Shown piece by piece: positions 45,484 through 54,147 of a stretch of 54,637 bases of DNA; positions within the stretch are counted from its first letter, which is position 1; every line of letters begins with the position of its first letter. The stretch is from CAZAMT01 sp964486145 (GTDB lineage: Bacteria; Bacteroidota; Bacteroidia; Bacteroidales; JAAAOM01), in contig CAZAMT010000002.1 of the NCBI GenBank assembly GCA_964486145.1, positions 1 through 54,637 on the forward strand, given 5' to 3'. The translations under genes were made by a program, and so were the position numbers. Below the pieces are notes generated by a model. The model searched no databases and was not told the origin of the DNA. It saw only the letters and a program-made list of their open reading frames with translations.

Positions 45484-47118
45484 TCAGTTAACATTAATTT
45501 TGGCCTTTGCTTCAATACCCAGCTTAAAATCAAACAGATAATTATTTAATATTTTTACAGTCCGGGCACCATTGGTTGAACTAATTGCACCCACCACAAT
45601 AATTTTGTTGGCCTTGTTCAATAAATGATCAGCTTGTGAATCCGTTAATGAAATAAATCCACTTTGAGTTTGTACCTGATCTTTCATGGTAATTCCATAT
45701 TCGTCAACAGGAGCAGCAACCAGCAATGGTTTATCCATGTATCCCAGTTTAATTGTATCAAGTAATTGGTTACTTATGCTGTCGTACAGAATCAAATCGA
45801 AGTCAATATTTAATGGAAACTCATTATGAATGGTGTGATATAAAATAATGTATTCTATTTCACTCACATATTTATTATTGTTTATATTTAAATTCAGGGT
45901 GTCAATAAACTGCAAATCGGCCCTGAACTCCAGGGGAATTTCAATTTCGAGGTCAACATTCAACTTGCTGTTTTTATTAATAAAATTAGTATACTGGCTT
46001 TCACCATCCGGATTGCTTATAGCTGCGGCATTCAGATCAATGAAGTATGGTAAGGGAAATACCAGGAACGAATCAATGTTCGGAATATTTGTACGATTGA
46101 ATGAAACTTTTCTGTTTATTGGATCATCGGAATATTTAGCAGGACAATGGATAACAATATCATCCGGATTTATCTTAACTGTTCGGCTATCTTCAAATAC
46201 ACCATCCAAATCAAGATTTAATGCGAAAGGAATTCCCATTGAATTTGAATAATTGAAATTCAATTTGGGATTGGTCACCGCAAATGTTCCTTTCAAGTTC
46301 TCAAATTCCCCAAAATCAATATCTCTAATCGTGTCAATTCTTTGCTCAACCTGACCTGCATATCCAAATATGGTCTTGAAATCTGTCAGGTTTGAGAATG
46401 AAAAATCAATTTTCACATATTCATTTTTTGATATTCCTTCATTTGATGTTTTCCTTAATAACAAATCAAAATAAATGTCAATTTCACTTACATCCTGCTG
46501 CGGATGAAGGATTTTAATTGTATAATCATCAATTGGGTACACCTCCTGGGCGAAAAAATAACCGGAGTAGTCACTTATTAACATCACCTGGCTAAATATA
46601 TTTCCCTCTGGATCAATCAGGGACGGTGAACTTATACGCAATGCACCGGGATGTTTAAATGTAGACTCTATCCCAACATTTATAAAGGCTTCATCAATCC
46701 ACAGGCTGTCAGGTCTCATACCATTATCAAAAGAGAAAGTAAAATCCTCCACTTTATTTAAACTGAATTCTTCCGGCATAAGTCCGGATGGAATATCAAC
46801 TTCTGACTTTAAATAATATTGCAAAGTATCCTGAGTCGGCATCGTTGCGAATTCACTCACATCAAACGATATCAATGAATCTTGCTTGTAAAAATAAATG
46901 ATTGAATCCCCATTAAAAGTTAATACAGAATCTTCATCCGAATTATACAAGTTTTTAAATGTCAGTTTTCCTTTTACAATTGGTGCTGCCAGACTGGGGT
47001 TCAATTCCACCTGATCAGAAAATCTTTCAAAATCAAGTTTATCTTTGACACACGATGTTGATAGGAAAAACAATAACAAGAAAAAAACGAAAAAGCTTTG
47101 AATAACACGATTTTCCAT
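45484..47118 (-). CDS. Conserved hypothetical lipoprotein
   Basis: 544-aa lipoprotein with a hydrophobic signal and lipobox Cys23 (FLSTSCVKDK). The mature part is predicted all-beta with many Asp/Asn/Ile/Phe residues, and LNPSLAAPIVKGKLTFKNLY near residue 40 looks like the start of the conserved domain. Late in the protein a GAISSTNGARTVKILNNYL stretch resembles the end of other Bacteroidota surface proteins. I do not recognise a named family. It lies between the propeller protein and the DUF5723 gene on one strand, so a shared envelope role is likely. Confidence 0.72.
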   Translation of the reverse strand: MENRVIQSFFVFFLLLFFLSTSCVKDKLDFERFSDQVELNPSLAAPIVKGKLTFKNLYNSDEDSVLTFNGDSIIYFYKQDSLISFDVSEFATMPTQDTLQYYLKSEVDIPSGLMPEEFSLNKVEDFTFSFDNGMRPDSLWIDEAFINVGIESTFKHPGALRISSPSLIDPEGNIFSQVMLISDYSGYFFAQEVYPIDDYTIKILHPQQDVSEIDIYFDLLLRKTSNEGISKNEYVKIDFSFSNLTDFKTIFGYAGQVEQRIDTIRDIDFGEFENLKGTFAVTNPKLNFNYSNSMGIPFALNLDLDGVFEDSRTVKINPDDIVIHCPAKYSDDPINRKVSFNRTNIPNIDSFLVFPLPYFIDLNAAAISNPDGESQYTNFINKNSKLNVDLEIEIPLEFRADLQFIDTLNLNINNNKYVSEIEYIILYHTIHNEFPLNIDFDLILYDSISNQLLDTIKLGYMDKPLLVAAPVDEYGITMKDQVQTQSGFISLTDSQADHLLNKANKIIVVGAISSTNGARTVKILNNYLFDFKLGIEAKAKINVN

Positions 47119-47138
47119 ACAATTTTATTTTATTGGCC

Positions 47139-47156
47139 AACCGGAGATATCCGGTT
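47139..47156. terminator. Intercistronic hairpin between propeller protein and lipoprotein
   Basis: AACCGGA-GATA-TCCGGTT is a perfect 7-bp stem, beside a TTGGCCAA palindrome at 47133-47140. There is no strong T run on the minus strand, so it may be a weak terminator, an attenuator or an mRNA processing or stability element. Confidence 0.4.
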
Positions 47157-47174
47157 TATTTATTCAAATTGAGC

Positions 47175-49946
47175 CTATTGTACGGAATAATTAAGTAAAA
47201 AGTTGTCGTTATTCCCAACTATAAGGTTAAAGCGACTGGTTGAGGTTAATCGCCCAATACTAAACGATGTATTCCCTTTTAGTGGAAATCCTTTGTATAG
47301 ATTGCCATCATTATTTATTAGGTATATTTTATTTTCTTTTGCCGAAGTTATACCGATTTTTCGATCATTATAAGTAAAATGATAGTATGATGGTGAATGT
47401 GTAATATCTGATACAAATGTTCGGGAGAAAATTGCTTTACCATTTTGCCCAAACACTTCAAGCTTTTTGCCATCCATGAAAACAAAATCCTTTTGACCAT
47501 CGGCATTCATATCTTCAAAAATGAAATAATGTTCCGGACTATATTCTCCGATCGATTGTCTCTCTATCTTACCATCGAAGAAAATTTTTATTATATCTCC
47601 CTCTTTATTGGTTGTGACCATATTGGGAAGGGTTCCTGGTGAATTCAAATAAATTTCGTTATTTTTCGACTTTGTTATCAATTCGTTCACGGGCACCCGC
47701 ACATTACCTCTGCGACTCAGAATATAAACCCTTAATCCATCAGAAAATACTATGTAATCCTTTCTTCCAACCCTAAAATGTTTTACCGGCTCTTGTACAA
47801 TGTGCTCTGCACCTTCAAATTTCCACCCCTGTACAATATTACCCTCTAAATTGTATAAATATATTTTTTTATTCTCAGCAGGTATAAAAATCCGGTGATC
47901 ATGAGTGTTATCATAATCAAACAAAACCATTCCGGCTGTAGCTTCAGATCTCAGTGGAACAGGATATCTTTCAACATAATTACCGTTTCTGTCAATCAGA
48001 TGAATTTGAGACGGAGTTGAGAATAGAAATTGCAATTTCCCATTCTCATAAAAATCCACCTGAAAAATTTCGCTGTTTATTTGGTCATCAAGTGATTGCT
48101 TCCACAGTACCCTGCCAACTTTATTTATCAGGTATATGTTATTGTGCAGGTCTTGCACGAAAATCTCATTTTCGTTGGTGTAATGATTCTTAACAAAGGC
48201 CGGTTTGAAATTCAAGGCAGTGTCCAACAGCGTTTCCCAAACCGTATGGGCCACCTGGTTAAACTGCTTGTTATACTGCATGAATACATTTGTAAACATC
48301 CGGTTATTAGCTACATTATATTGAATACCAAAAGCTTGCACTTTTTGAAAAACATCATTGTTGTTTCTTATTCCTGATATTACCTCATCATTAAAAAACG
48401 AATTGAAAACACCTATTGATTTTGGAATGCTTGAATAAAAAAATATATTGGTTAAATCGGACATAAGCGTGGAAAAATTCATAAAAACCGGGTTGCTTGT
48501 AAGGGTTTTACCAAGAATCTTCAAATGAACAAATTTGGCTAATGATTGAGGTGATTCACCAAGTACCAAATGATTATCAATGACTGTGGCATACCTGTTA
48601 TTAGGAAAATCAAAAAAATGACCTAACAACTGATAGCTGAAATTTTTTACGGGAATTTCATAAACCGCTATTGTTGTTTTTTCATCCAGTCGAATATTCT
48701 TCTTGAAGGAATTACGGCTTCTGCTTGCATTTGATGCTGCATTGGTTATTATTTTTTCCAGGCCCTGAACAATTTTATCACCTGATTTTGCTTTAACAAC
48801 AACAAAGGGAAAATCTGTGCTGTTTTCAATGGTAGTAAATTCGGAAACAGCAAATCCAAATTCATTGTCAATAAACTTTGCAAAATCATCATAAAATGAA
48901 AAATTCAGTTGATTTTGAATTTTCTCAATGTATGCCTTTCTTTTGGAATACTTGCCCAAAAAGTTCAAGTGATCATTGTATTTTAAGAGGTACTCCGCAA
49001 AATTATCAACACCAACAACAAAAAATGTGTTGCTGCTTGCCGGAAAAATATCATATAATCCTATCCGTTGTGGAGTCTGATCTGCAAAAATATTTAAAAA
49101 TGTATTCAAAGAATCCTTCAAATGTGTGAACCCGCTAAGCATGAAGGCCTCCGGCTTTATATGCACATCAAGGCCAGCCCAACTTGCAAAATTTTCAAAG
49201 GCATTGATTACTGAATTATTTTTAGTCTTGAAAAATGTACCAAGCAATGCCGGTAGTTGATTATAGTTTATAAATATATTTCCATTAACATTTTTGCCAA
49301 TCGTTTGCTCAACATCTTGAAACTCCTCAGAATCATATATTTTTTTCGGCTGCTTCATTTGTCTTAAAGCATTCTCCAGAAGAATGGAAGAGGAACTTAA
49401 TATCATTAAATTATTCACAGTTGCGAATGACCATTCAAAAGATTCATCCTGATCATGAATCAGGATATCAGAAATTGCATATCCTTCGTATTTTCTTATT
49501 GATATATTTGCCTGACTGTCTATGTATTCATTTATCAACGATTTAACATCATTCATTGACAATTTTTCTTCAACATTCAAGTAGTATATAAAACCAATCC
49601 GATCTTTCCCGACCGCGTGCGCTGAGACACTAATCGGGCAATGCCGATAAACTTCATTTATCCGTTTGTCATTATTTGAAATGGAATCAATTTCAAAAAG
49701 AATGGTATCAACTACGTGCAATTTTGGTAATTTTCGCAATTGACCATAGACTTTATTACCATCAAAAAATGATTTCACCATGTTGTGCAATGATGCTGAA
49801 TTAAGAACAAATACGGCATCGAGCGGCACTGCATCCATCGTATTTTGTTTACCTGCAGCTCTTCCCTTCAGATATTGAAGGGAATAAACTACAATCACAC
49901 TAATTAAAATGATAGATAATGCCGCTATAATTGATTTTCTGCTCAT
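47175..49946 (-). CDS. Large envelope protein, DUF3352-like with beta-propeller
   Basis: 923-aa protein with one N-terminal membrane helix (about 6-24). Residues 35-600 resemble DUF3352 (AVFVLNSASLHNMVKSFF start, paired alpha/beta segments, LMILSSSSILLENALRQM). From about 600 on, a run of propeller-like repeats has the form I-Y-L-I-N-x-x-G-x: IYLINKVGRVLW, IHLIDRNGNYVERY, IYLYNLEGNIVQGW, VYILSRRGNVRV, LEVFGQNGKAIF and IYLINNDGNLYKGF, about six blades. DMNADGQKDFVFMDGKK is a VCBS/FG-GAP-like element. No function is known. The gene diverges from ung and heads the three-gene envelope block. Confidence 0.72.
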   Translation of the reverse strand: MSRKSIIAALSIILISVIVVYSLQYLKGRAAGKQNTMDAVPLDAVFVLNSASLHNMVKSFFDGNKVYGQLRKLPKLHVVDTILFEIDSISNNDKRINEVYRHCPISVSAHAVGKDRIGFIYYLNVEEKLSMNDVKSLINEYIDSQANISIRKYEGYAISDILIHDQDESFEWSFATVNNLMILSSSSILLENALRQMKQPKKIYDSEEFQDVEQTIGKNVNGNIFINYNQLPALLGTFFKTKNNSVINAFENFASWAGLDVHIKPEAFMLSGFTHLKDSLNTFLNIFADQTPQRIGLYDIFPASSNTFFVVGVDNFAEYLLKYNDHLNFLGKYSKRKAYIEKIQNQLNFSFYDDFAKFIDNEFGFAVSEFTTIENSTDFPFVVVKAKSGDKIVQGLEKIITNAASNASRSRNSFKKNIRLDEKTTIAVYEIPVKNFSYQLLGHFFDFPNNRYATVIDNHLVLGESPQSLAKFVHLKILGKTLTSNPVFMNFSTLMSDLTNIFFYSSIPKSIGVFNSFFNDEVISGIRNNNDVFQKVQAFGIQYNVANNRMFTNVFMQYNKQFNQVAHTVWETLLDTALNFKPAFVKNHYTNENEIFVQDLHNNIYLINKVGRVLWKQSLDDQINSEIFQVDFYENGKLQFLFSTPSQIHLIDRNGNYVERYPVPLRSEATAGMVLFDYDNTHDHRIFIPAENKKIYLYNLEGNIVQGWKFEGAEHIVQEPVKHFRVGRKDYIVFSDGLRVYILSRRGNVRVPVNELITKSKNNEIYLNSPGTLPNMVTTNKEGDIIKIFFDGKIERQSIGEYSPEHYFIFEDMNADGQKDFVFMDGKKLEVFGQNGKAIFSRTFVSDITHSPSYYHFTYNDRKIGITSAKENKIYLINNDGNLYKGFPLKGNTSFSIGRLTSTSRFNLIVGNNDNFLLNYSVQ

Positions 49947-50088
49947 AAGTTGCTAACAAAGTGCATAAAATTATGAATTAATCAACCGAAATAACAATAT
50001 TATGTAAGCTAATATTGAACGAGAAATTAACAATTGGAGTCTTTGTTTTATATATTGCAGCTTATATGAAAATTTGAACTAATAATCC

Positions 50089-50781
50089 ATGCAAAACACA
50101 TTAAAAGTATCCCCTCAAATAGAAGAAAGCTGGAAAAATCTGTTAAAAGATGAATTTCAGTCTGATTATTTTCACACATTAAAAAAATTCCTCGTGAATG
50201 AGAAAAAAAATGGTACTGTTTATCCTCCCGGAAATTATATATTTAATGCATATAATCGCACCCCTGTTGATAAAGTGAAAGTGGTGATTATTGGCCAGGA
50301 TCCGTACCATGGGAAAGGTCAGGCACATGGACTGTGCTTTTCAGTTCAAAAAGGTATACAGAAGCCTCCATCGTTGCAAAACATATTCAAGGAATTGAAA
50401 AACGATTTGAACATTTCGGTACCATCACACGGAAATTTAGAGCACTGGACTGATGAAGGGGTTTTTTTACTTAATGCAACATTAACCGTGAGAGCCTCTC
50501 ATGCTGGTTCACATCAAAACAAGGGGTGGGAAACATTTACCGATGCCACCATAGAAAAACTCTCAGAGGTGAAGAATTGCCTTGTTTTTCTGCTATGGGG
50601 AAAATTTGCGCAAGCAAAAGAAAAATTGATTGATACATCAAAACATTACATTTTAAAAGCCTCACATCCCTCCCCATTCAGCGCTCATAACGGATTTTTC
50701 GGATGCAGGCATTTTTCAAAGACCAATCAGATATTGAAACTGAAAGGCATTGATCCCATTGACTGGAAAATCCCTGATTAA
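50089..50781 (+). CDS. ung: Uracil-DNA glycosylase
   Basis: Removes uracil from DNA. The 230-aa protein has GQDPYHGKGQAHG with the catalytic Asp71, LLNATLTVRASHAGSHQNKGW near residue 127 (LLNATLTVRA), and HPSPFSAHNGFFGCRHFSKT near residue 193 with the catalytic His. The set identifies family 1. Its stop is directly followed by the convergent trpS stop, without a base between. Confidence 0.97.
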   Translation: MQNTLKVSPQIEESWKNLLKDEFQSDYFHTLKKFLVNEKKNGTVYPPGNYIFNAYNRTPVDKVKVVIIGQDPYHGKGQAHGLCFSVQKGIQKPPSLQNIFKELKNDLNISVPSHGNLEHWTDEGVFLLNATLTVRASHAGSHQNKGWETFTDATIEKLSEVKNCLVFLLWGKFAQAKEKLIDTSKHYILKASHPSPFSAHNGFFGCRHFSKTNQILKLKGIDPIDWKIPD

Positions 50782-51771
50782 TTAAAACGCTTTAAACCCT
50801 ATGATTTCACGAACAGCTCTCAAGGTTTGCCCGGCACTTTTTCTGGCTTTCTCGGCTCCCATTTTTGCCACTTTCCTTAAATAATCACTGTCATTTGAAA
50901 TTTCAATTATTTTTTCTCTGAATGGTGTTGTAAAATTTATAATGTCTTCAGCCAGTTGCTTTTTCATATCTCCATACCGGATATTGCAATTTGCATATTG
51001 ATCTTTAAAATAAATTAGTGTGTCCGGTGAAGACATTACTTCCATCAAATTGAATAAATTTTGTATGGGCTCCGTGGGTTCCTGATTTTTTTGCGTTGGA
51101 CCGCTGTCCGTAACAGCCCGCATTACTTTTTTCCGAATTGATTTTGGATCTTCTGCAAGAAAAATTCCATTACCTTCAGATTTGCCCATTTTTCCAGAGC
51201 CATCCAAACCGGGAATTTTTATCAGGTTTTCTCCAAAATTAAAAGGTTCAGGCATGGGAAAATAATCAACGCCATACATATTGTTAAACCTCCTGGCAAA
51301 TTTTCTCGACATTTCCACATGCTGCTCCTGATCTTTCCCAACAGGCACTTTATTTGCCCTGTGAATGATGATATCAGCCGTCTGTAAAACCGGGTAGGTT
51401 AATAATCCGGCATTTACATTCTCAGGTTGTTTTCGTACTTTATCTTTAAACGTTGTTGTTCGTTCCAACTCGCCAATAAAGGCATTCATATTCAGAAGTA
51501 AATATAGTTCAGGGATTTCCGGAATATCACTTTGAACATAAACCGTAGATATTTCAGGATCGATTCCTGCCGCCAGATATTCAGCAAGTACTGATTTAAC
51601 ATTACCACTCAAATCTTTTGGGTTTGGATGGGTAGTTAACGAATGCCAGTCCGCAATAAAAAAAAAGCAATGATAATTATGTTGCATTTTTACAAAATTC
51701 CTTAAAGCACCGAAGTAATTTCCAAGGTGCAGGTTGCCCGTTGGCCTGATCCCACTTAGAACTGTTTCCAT
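50782..51771 (-). CDS. trpS: Tryptophanyl-tRNA synthetase
   Basis: Class Ic synthetase charging tRNA-Trp. The 329-aa protein shows GIRPTGNLHLGNYFGAL at 7-23 with the HIGH-type motif and GKMGKSEGN near residue 194 as the KMSKS loop. PVLQTADIIIHRANKVPVGKDQEQH near residue 125 is family typical (first part PVLQTADIIIHRA). Length is normal. It diverges from rbfA, with both -7 boxes in the 101-base gap. Confidence 0.96.
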   Translation of the reverse strand: METVLSGIRPTGNLHLGNYFGALRNFVKMQHNYHCFFFIADWHSLTTHPNPKDLSGNVKSVLAEYLAAGIDPEISTVYVQSDIPEIPELYLLLNMNAFIGELERTTTFKDKVRKQPENVNAGLLTYPVLQTADIIIHRANKVPVGKDQEQHVEMSRKFARRFNNMYGVDYFPMPEPFNFGENLIKIPGLDGSGKMGKSEGNGIFLAEDPKSIRKKVMRAVTDSGPTQKNQEPTEPIQNLFNLMEVMSSPDTLIYFKDQYANCNIRYGDMKKQLAEDIINFTTPFREKIIEISNDSDYLRKVAKMGAEKARKSAGQTLRAVREIIGFKAF

Positions 51772-51797
51772 TTTTTCAACATATTTTTAAAGCTGCA

Positions 51798-51805
51798 CAA
51801 AACTA
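51798..51805 (-). promoter_or_regulatory. -7 box upstream of trpS
   Basis: On the minus strand TAGTTTTG matches TAnnTTTG, 26 bases before the trpS ATG. It faces the rbfA box 21 bases away, so the two divergent promoters nearly overlap. Confidence 0.42.
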
Positions 51806-51826
51806 TAAAATGTAACTCAATTATTG

Positions 51827-51834
51827 TACTTTTG
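51827..51834 (+). promoter_or_regulatory. -7 box upstream of rbfA
   Basis: TACTTTTG matches TAnnTTTG, 38 bases before the rbfA start. No clear -33 box; the upstream part would lie on the trpS promoter. Confidence 0.42.
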
Positions 51835-51872
51835 CTCGCATTCGTTGTATAATTTGAAGAACGATAAGCAAT

Positions 51873-52211
51873 ATGCCTTCAGAAAGACAGAATAAAGTAT
51901 CGCGGTTACTGCAAAAAGAAATGGGAGATATTCTGCAAAAAGACCTCAAAAATTTTGCACCCGGACACCTCATTACAGTAACGATTGTTCGAATAACAGC
52001 CGATCTAAGCCTGGCAAAATTCTATTTCAGTATATATCCTTCGGGTGATGCCCAAAAAATTTTAGGCGCTTTGAAAGATAATGATAAAAAAATAAGACAT
52101 ATTCTTGGAAATCGTATTCGCCATCAATTAAAATCAATTCCGGAAATACAGTTTTATATTGATGATTCTTTGGATTATATTGAAAAAATAGACAATTTGC
52201 TAAAAAAATAA
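51873..52211 (+). CDS. rbfA: Ribosome-binding factor A
   Basis: Small KH-fold protein for late 30S subunit assembly. The 112-aa protein opens SERQNKVSRLLQKEMGDILQ, then VTIVRITADLSLAKFYFSIY near residue 32 and HQLKSIPEIQFYIDDSLDYI near residue 86, the known RbfA pattern. The permease gene starts with TTG nine bases after its stop; the two are likely one operon. Confidence 0.94.
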   Translation: MPSERQNKVSRLLQKEMGDILQKDLKNFAPGHLITVTIVRITADLSLAKFYFSIYPSGDAQKILGALKDNDKKIRHILGNRIRHQLKSIPEIQFYIDDSLDYIEKIDNLLKK

Positions 52212-52219
52212 TCCGCCAC

Positions 52220-53443
52220 TTGAATCTTTCCGTTTTCATAGCATTTAGATATCTTATCTCAAAGAAAAAACAAAATGTTATCAACATCATTTCTTTGATA
52301 TCCATCATTGGTGTTGCTGTTGGAACAGCGGCGCTGATTATCGTATTATCGGTTTTCAATGGTTTTGAACATTTGATTCACTCACTGTACAACAGTTTCG
52401 ATCCCGACATTGAAATTACTATCGCCCAGGGAAAAACCTTTCACACCGATTCTGCTAATATGAATGAAATTACCAATTTAAATGGTTTTGCAGGATATGC
52501 CGAGGTACTTGAAGAAGTTGTTTTGTTAAAACATGAAGACCGCCAATACATAGCAACAATGAAAGGAGTAGACAATGGCTATGAAGAAATGACAGGAATC
52601 GACAGTATGATGATTGCTGGTACGTTTACACTGGAAAATGAAATGCACCAGTTTGCCATTATCGGTCAGGGCATCGCCTATTTTTTGAGTACCGGCCCCG
52701 ATGCTGTGCGCCCTTTGCAGGTTTATGCAGCAAGACGCACCGGAAGGGTATCACTAAATCCGGAAAGAGCATTTAACCGGAAACTAACATTTCCTTCAGG
52801 GGTGTTTGCAATCGAACAGGAATTTGACTCAAAATACTTTATCGTTCCAATTGCTTTTAGCAGAAGTTTGTTAGAACATTCGAAGAATATCGTTAGTTCC
52901 ATCGAAATTGATGTTTCCCCTGATGCTAATTTAAATCAGGTTCAGGAGAAAATTCAAGAAATTGTAGGTGCCAGTTTTATTGTAAAAAACAGATATCAGC
53001 AAAATGAGTTATTTTATAAGGTAATGCAATCCGAAAAATGGGCAATTTTCCTAATCCTAACCTTTATTTTGATCATTGCCTCTTTTAATATTATTGGGTC
53101 ACTTACAATGTTAATTATAGACAAAAAAAATGATATCTCCATACTCAGGGATATGGGAGGAGACCGAAATCTTATCAGTCAAATATTCTTATCCGAAGGA
53201 TGGTTGATTTCTTTTGTTGGTGCAACTATAGGTTTATTTTTTGGGGTATTCATATGCTGGTTACAAAAGCGATTTGAACTCATCAAACTCAAAGGCAGCG
53301 GTTCATTTATTATCGATGCATACCCGGTGGAGATTGAATGGCTGGATGTTACAGCAGTTTTTATTACAGTTCTAATCATTGGGTTTTTAGCAGCCTGGTA
53401 TCCGGTTAAAAGGGTTGCCGTTAAGTTTAATAAATCAAATTAG
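52220..53443 (+). CDS. LolC/LolE-type ABC transporter permease
   Basis: Inner-membrane permease of the FtsX/MacB/LolCE superfamily, probably for lipoprotein release. The 407-aa protein has one helix near residues 22-46 (IISLISIIGVAVGTAALIIV), a large periplasmic domain, and three helices at the end (about 272-295, 320-345 and 370-390). The N-terminal IAFRYLISKKKQNVINIIS is LolC/E-like. The start codon is TTG, nine bases after rbfA; no ATG fits the full first helix. The ATPase partner is not in the window. Whether it is LolC, LolE or a fused-role protein cannot be told. Confidence 0.82.
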   Translation: MNLSVFIAFRYLISKKKQNVINIISLISIIGVAVGTAALIIVLSVFNGFEHLIHSLYNSFDPDIEITIAQGKTFHTDSANMNEITNLNGFAGYAEVLEEVVLLKHEDRQYIATMKGVDNGYEEMTGIDSMMIAGTFTLENEMHQFAIIGQGIAYFLSTGPDAVRPLQVYAARRTGRVSLNPERAFNRKLTFPSGVFAIEQEFDSKYFIVPIAFSRSLLEHSKNIVSSIEIDVSPDANLNQVQEKIQEIVGASFIVKNRYQQNELFYKVMQSEKWAIFLILTFILIIASFNIIGSLTMLIIDKKNDISILRDMGGDRNLISQIFLSEGWLISFVGATIGLFFGVFICWLQKRFELIKLKGSGSFIIDAYPVEIEWLDVTAVFITVLIIGFLAAWYPVKRVAVKFNKSN

Positions 53444-53788
53444 GATATTAATGTAAGAATTATGATATTTTATCAAAATTTAGTTGATGTAATAGACCCT
53501 ATTTGGAAAAAAAAAGGTTATTTTTTAATTCGTTTAAAACACAACATTTCCTCGTATACGGCTCATTTTCAGAACCAATAACTGACATCCTCCAAAAAAT
53601 AATTTTCCGTCCTTTGACCTCAAACATATTATGAACCGAACTACCGATGAGCCAATTTTCAACCAACCACAATGGTCATTCGCAACTTTGCACGATATAA
53701 TGCGTAAAACCTGAAAATGACTGGAATTGCTATTGTTTTTTTAAAATTCATTCACTTAAAGAAACTAAAAATCCAATAAAAGTAACCA
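53444..53788. other. Intergenic region before the small secreted protein gene
   Basis: 345 bases with no supported gene. Two short ATG ORFs (about 39 codons at 53462 and 27 at 53631) show no recognisable protein or signal. No terminator, RNA or clear promoter pair is visible. Confidence 0.4.
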
Positions 53789-54124
53789 ATGAAAACGAAA
53801 ATCAAATATTTACTGATTCTCTTTAGTTTATGCGTTTATCATACCTATGGACAAAACAGCTCTGATAAAAATAAACTTGAGTTTACATTGAGCTATGAAA
53901 AAATGGAAATTGGAAAATACGAATTGTCAATTAATATTAACCAGGGAAATCCTGTTTTTACAATTCTGATTTTTAAAAATCCGAATATTAGCAAACCCAT
54001 TAAAAAAGAAACAGATTATTACAAGACAAAATTTATACATATTATCCCTGATCCTGGTAGCTATTATATTGAAATAAGAGATGCAAATAAAAATATCAGA
54101 GGTAAATCCATTCAAATACAGTGA
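53789..54124 (+). CDS. Small secreted protein of unknown function
   Basis: 111-aa protein with a signal peptide (about 1-21, ending TYGQ). The mature part, about 90 residues, is Lys/Ile-rich and beta-prone, with PGSYYIEIRDANKN near residue 90 resembling one strand pair of an immunoglobulin-like or T9SS-sorting-type fold, but it is too short to place. Its stop overlaps a GTG codon in frame with the SprB-repeat gene that follows, so the two are probably co-expressed and the product may serve export or folding of the large adhesin; that is inference from position. Confidence 0.7.
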   Translation: MKTKIKYLLILFSLCVYHTYGQNSSDKNKLEFTLSYEKMEIGKYELSININQGNPVFTILIFKNPNISKPIKKETDYYKTKFIHIIPDPGSYYIEIRDANKNIRGKSIQIQ

Positions 54125-54147
54125 AAATAGAGAAACAACATATAACC

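Noticed and set aside
49947..50030. Promoter-like TTG...CACTTTG before the propeller gene
   Set aside because: The proposed -7 box lacks the TA at the required positions, so the match is too poor to list.
53462..53710. Two short ORFs in the gap after the LolC/E-like gene
   Set aside because: They are 39 and 27 codons long, with no signal peptide, domain or start context; chance is more likely.
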